From assembly GCA_013054445.1 (NCBI GenBank), contig JAAMPI010000893.1, positions 1 through 23,491 on the forward strand: 23,491 bases of DNA, in the 5' to 3' direction. Source of the DNA: Cudoniella acicularis. Its lineage: Eukaryota; Ascomycota; Leotiomycetes; Helotiales; Helotiaceae. Numbering within the stretch: the stretch's first letter is position 1; every line of letters begins with the position of its first letter. Under the pieces are notes generated by a model. It was given only the letters and a program-made list of their open reading frames with translations, was not told where the DNA came from and did not search any database. Below are positions 20,080-23,491 of the stretch, piece by piece. The position numbers and the translations under genes are program-made.

Positions 20080-20573
20080 GTTGAGGGATATTAAGACAGT
20101 GAGTTGGATATAGTTGTTCGATTCCAATAGTGATTTATGCGGTGGCTGAAGCATGTAAAACTGTGGGGAAACGAGAGTATATTATGGGATTAATCAGAAA
20201 GAAATGCACTGAAGATATTGTAGTAATTAGTCGCCTTTTTCCCTCGAGGACATTAAGATACAAAATTCTAACACTGGATCCAGGCAAGTTAACCGGCTTT
20301 TAGAATGTGTGCTAATTATTCCATCATACTGAGCGTAGGTCTGGCTTTGGTCAGGTCCCTAACTTATTTGGAGTAGTACGGACCAAAGACAGACTGCCGT
20401 CCCGAATCCTGATCATCTCGGCACGGCCCTCGGAAAACTGCCCACCGAAGACATGGGAAACGACGAGCCGTCTCGGGACAGTCGGATTTGACCGTCATGT
20501 TTTACATCAACAAAGTTACGCAGATTTAATGAGTAGTATTCTAGGAAAGTTGCACGTATGTATACAAGGTAAG

Positions 20574-20645
20574 GAGAGGTACTCAAATGAGGAGAGGTGC
20601 TCACACGAGGAGAAGCACTCACATGAGAAGAGGTACCCACAACTT
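20574..20645. repeat. 18-bp tandem repeat, about four units
   Basis: Units start at 20574, 20592, 20610 and 20628. The first three share the pattern GAGAgGtaCTCAcAtGAG with a few substitutions; the fourth is more diverged. The minus strand is open across it and would encode a six-residue Ser-rich repeat, but the surrounding frame is not convincing as a gene. Confidence 0.85.
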
Positions 20646-21126
20646 GAGAGATATTCATGATCTATAGTTGATGGGTTCTTACGGGTTAAATGCTCAAATA
20701 TGACGGTGGAGTATGACTGTTCGGAGATACTTGGTAGGAAATGAGGAAGGAGACAACCACATTGAGTGTTCTTGCCTCCATCGCGAATTTCAAAGCAAGC
20801 ACTTGCATAACTGAGGATCACCAACGGCATGGATCGCATCAGAATGCAATTAACAATCAGACCAGACCGATCGCCAAAGCAGCGAATCGGCGAGAGGAGA
20901 GAGGATCTTTCAGACGAGAGACAAGAAGCCGACTTTTGCATTTTCGTTCGATCTCAACGCGGGTATTTAAAAGATCGTAGTACTTCCACACTTTCGAAGG
21001 CTAATTTTGGAGCATCGATTTGACGCAAAGGCTATGAAATTCATGTTTGTCAAACTTTTCGTAATAAACCTGCAATTTGCAACAATTCTTTGAGGCTTAT
21101 CAGAGGAACACTTCAACCGATTTACA

Positions 21127-21140
21127 AAGAACCGGTTCTT
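21127..21140. repeat. 14-bp perfect palindrome
   Basis: AAGAACCGGTTCTT is its own reverse complement and is centred on ACCGGT. It could bind a dimeric regulator of the downstream transporter, about 1.2 kb away, or be chance. Confidence 0.4.
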
Positions 21141-22226
21141 GAAGTGGGTATGGTATCTCTAGCGTCTGGGGGCCAGCCAAAGGCTCACCTCGTGTCCTTT
21201 GAAGACTGACCAAAAGAGCAGAGTTTCGATCGTCAAAAACCTACTTTCTCCACACCATCAAAGTGCCGAAGTCAATTGCCCGCAATCAAACAACGTCGGC
21301 CCGAATCCGTAGCAATCAAGCTTTCCGAAGATGCTTCTATTCATAGAAGGTAATCTGAACCTTGGGCGGACGTCAAAACAACGGTTGTGACAAACCAATG
21401 TGAGTTTCCGCTCATGCGTAGCAAACGCTTCCACTGATGAGATTCTCACATGCATTTCTCAGCAAACTCAACGCGAGAATCGCGTCCCCTAATCTAGACG
21501 AGACGCGTCAAATCAAAATTGTTGAACATCACGACAAGTGGAGCATACAGTAGCCAATTCCTCGGCATCTTGCATCTCGGAGCTTCTCTCAGCCTGAGCG
21601 CAATGACAAGGGTTAGGTCGAACGACTCCAAGTCTCCGGATGGCCGCGAGTCCAGGAGTCTGGGTGTATGGCCCGTGAAAGTGGAAGCCGTACGGAAACA
21701 TTCGAGATAGATTGCAAGGGGAGAAGCTAAATGCGCATGAAGTTTGTGGTTGAAATATGGGTCCAATTTGACTCGTGAAGCGTTTCTGATTGGAGGAATA
21801 TTTTTTGCGAACTTCACCTCCACAACTCCAACTCGACCAAAGCCAAAGTCTGGGGTATGGGGAAAATTCGTGAAGCTATCTAGTGAAGCTTTCCGAGGAC
21901 ATGGTAACCCCTCTCATTGGTCCCCGAGTTTATTTGTCGTTGTGTTGATCTTGGTTTCCTTTCCTGCGCTCACGATGAGCACCAGGGCACACAATCTGGG
22001 TGGAGCCCAGCGAAGTGGATCTGTTGAAATCTTTCTATCAACCCTGTTGCGGATGCATCCCAGTTCCGTATACCCTTGATACCCCCCTATCACACCTTCC
22101 ATACATGATGGACAGGCTGCGCTGCGAAAAGCCAGTGAGCGACCCGAAAGCAATTCATGTTCCTGTGCCAGTTCCTGCTATTCCTCGAAGCAAAACGACC
22201 TCTGAATCTCTTATCGTCTTGTTCGA

Positions 22227-22234
22227 TATATAAA
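22227..22234 (+). promoter_or_regulatory. TATA box of the sugar transporter gene
   Basis: TATATAAA followed by AG lies 97 bases upstream of the transporter ATG, a normal distance for a fungal TATA box allowing a short leader. TATA-containing promoters are common among strongly regulated nutrient genes. A CTGGGG element near 22262 matches the CreA (carbon repression) consensus SYGGRG, though such a short motif occurs often by chance. Confidence 0.55.
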
Positions 22235-22323
22235 AGCTCATACCAAGCGGTTATGAGGGTTGCTGGGGTAGATTGAGGCTTCGAATAACTGTCGGATGAT
22301 CGTCAAAAGCCAACTTCAACACG

Positions 22324-23491
22324 ATGGACAAAACGAGAGCATATAATTGGTAAGACTAATCCAAACGAAAATAATGTGCTACCAAGCCTCACAAAATTTA
22401 GGTATATTTCACTGGTGGCAGCGTCATGTATGGTGCTATATGGATACGATGCTTCAGTCTACAATTCCGTTCAGGGTTCTACACATTGGGCGGCGTATTT
22501 CAACAATCCTGTGAGCATTGGTTTCGCTTTTCAAGATCCACTCTTCAGGTTGTCGGCCCACCTGCCTCCGTTCTAGTCTCTTCAAACTCGAAGTTGAGAG
22601 AAATTGTGTATTGAATTCTTAAAATAGTCTTGAGTTATTGTGTCGTCTTTCGTCACCAATGATTCCGCGATATCAAAATCTAACAACCCAACAGAATTCC
22701 GAGCTAATCGGAGCTATAAACACAGCTTACACCGTTGGTGCCATCACAGCAGGGTAAGCTCTCTCATCGTTTCCCTAGACCCTAGGATAATGAAGTTCTC
22801 GTCGAACTTCAGTTTGCTCAAAAACCATAAGCTCACCATTCTAGATTTTTCTTTGGCGGACCTCTTGCCGATTACTTAGGACGAAGATGGGCTATGGGAA
22901 TCGGTTGCTCTCTGACCATAATAGCAACTTTTATGCAAACATTTTCTCCAAGGGGACAGTTAGGATGCTTTATTGCAGGCCGTGTTCTCATCGGTATAGG
23001 CCAGGGTATTGCTTTGAGTATGTCTTCATCCTTCAACACAATTCTTTTGCTGGAGGCTCACAAATTTCTAGCTGCTGGACCTGTCTACATTGGTGAACTA
23101 GCACCAGTCCACATCCGAGGAAAAATTATGTCTTTCTGGCAAATGTTCTACTCGGTAGGCTCATTCATAGCATACTGGATCAACTACGCCTGCTCTCTCC
23201 ACCGAGAACGACTCGGAGAATGGGACTGGAGGGTAATCCCATCATAAAATACCCTCTTTTCCAAAACCCATACTAACTGAGTAACTCTCAAAAGACAGTC
23301 GTAATCTTCCAAATGCTGGTCCCAATCATAATCCTCATCCTCCTCCCCTTCATCCCCGAAAGCCCACGCTGGTACATTCAACACGGCAACCGGATCGCTC
23401 ACGCGCGCGCCTCACTAACACGCGTTCGCTCCTCTGCGCAAGAAGTTGAAGCTGAGATCCTACTCATCTGTGACGCGCTCTCCTTTGAAGC
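22324..23491 (+). CDS. MFS sugar transporter, 5' part (runs off window)
   Basis: Plasma-membrane sugar porter of the major facilitator superfamily; the substrate cannot be read. Visible exons: 22324..22349, 22402..22510, 22695..22753, 22845..23017, 23072..23232 and 23295..23491+, all with GT-AG introns (the 184-bp second intron is the longest). About 241 residues are visible, covering the first six membrane helices. Diagnostic motifs are GYDASVYNSVQ in helix 1, GPLADYLGRR at about 71-79 (loop 2-3 signature), RVLIGIGQGIALTAGPVYIGE with ELAPVHIRGK (the sugar-transporter signature, spanning a splice junction) and PESPRW at about 197-202 after helix 6. The cytoplasmic loop that follows is cut by the window edge. 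Continuity across all five junctions and motif agreement make the gene look functional. Codons in the last exon are markedly richer in C-ending forms than those in exons 2-4. Confidence 0.92.

Larger units (their letters stand above)
20080..22323. other. Gene-poor stretch upstream of sugar transporter
   Basis: About 2.2 kb with no supported gene. Open frames (for example 20516-20941 - and 21494-21823 -) lack recognisable domains, and both strands are fragmentary throughout. It contains an 18-bp tandem repeat (20574-20645), a 14-bp perfect palindrome (21127-21140) and, at the right end, a TATA box. Several CGG/CCG triplets near 20400-20490 could serve zinc-cluster regulators. I cannot identify transposon ends or coding relics by eye. 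Confidence 0.5.

Noticed and set aside
20080..20154. N-terminal extension of the Gfd2-like protein from the ATG at 20154
   Set aside because: The 25 extra residues look like translated leader. The ATG at 20079 has a better context and begins the basic N-terminus.
20516..20941. 141-codon minus-strand open frame through the 18-bp repeat
   Set aside because: Cys/Ser-rich, repeat-driven and with no conserved motif. It is open partly because the repeat unit is a multiple of three.
1..23491. Transposons, CRISPR arrays, tRNA or rRNA genes, secondary-metabolite cluster
   Set aside because: No transposase, integrase or reverse-transcriptase motifs, no paired long terminal repeats, no tRNA B-box in a foldable context and no polyketide synthase (PKS), non-ribosomal peptide synthetase (NRPS) or terpene genes. 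CRISPR arrays are not expected in a fungal nucleus, and none is seen.

Overview
The window reads as nuclear DNA of a filamentous ascomycete (Pezizomycotina), most likely a Leotiomycetes/Helotiales-type fungus. The genes carry short (about 50-130 bp) GT-AG introns with CTAAC/CTGAC-like branch sites, intergenic spaces are moderate, and there are no operons. The proteins have a fungal character: a Cdc25-type RasGEF, Pol4, a 2EXR protein, a Gfd2/YDR514C-like protein and a fungal sugar transporter. The class-level assignment is inference from protein character, not a database match.

Layout. 170-3938 (+): SH3/RasGEF_N/RasGEF exchange factor, two exons. 4012-6665 (+): dipeptidyl peptidase III, eight exons, starting only 73 bp after the RasGEF stop. 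7243-8132 (+): 60S ribosomal protein L9 (uL6), five exons. 8506-9266 (-): GNAT acetyltransferase, two exons, convergent with L9. 9267-10934: large divergent promoter region with small repeats. 10935-13667 (+): 893-aa mostly disordered protein of unknown function. 14377-16275 (-): broken family-X DNA polymerase (Pol4-like), with frame breaks and no 8-kDa domain. 16823-17613 (-): unrecognised two-exon membrane protein. 18032-18862 (+): 2EXR-domain protein whose natural C-terminus appears to be frameshifted. 19024-20079 (-): Gfd2/YDR514C-like RNase H-fold protein that appears to lack catalytic residues. 20080-22323: gene-poor stretch with an 18-bp tandem repeat and a good TATA box at its right end. 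22324 to window end (+): 5' half of an MFS sugar transporter.

The left half (RasGEF, DPP III, L9, GNAT) is intact housekeeping and signalling content. From about 14 kb onward the content looks like faster-evolving accessory material: a degenerate Pol4, a frameshifted 2EXR gene, a predicted pseudo-exonuclease and a gene-poor gap before a transporter. I see no gene cluster acting in one pathway, no recognisable transposon, CRISPR array, tRNA or rRNA, and no clear new multi-gene system. The observations most worth following are the Pol4 decay, with the whole lyase domain missing, and the loss of active-site residues in the Gfd2-like protein.
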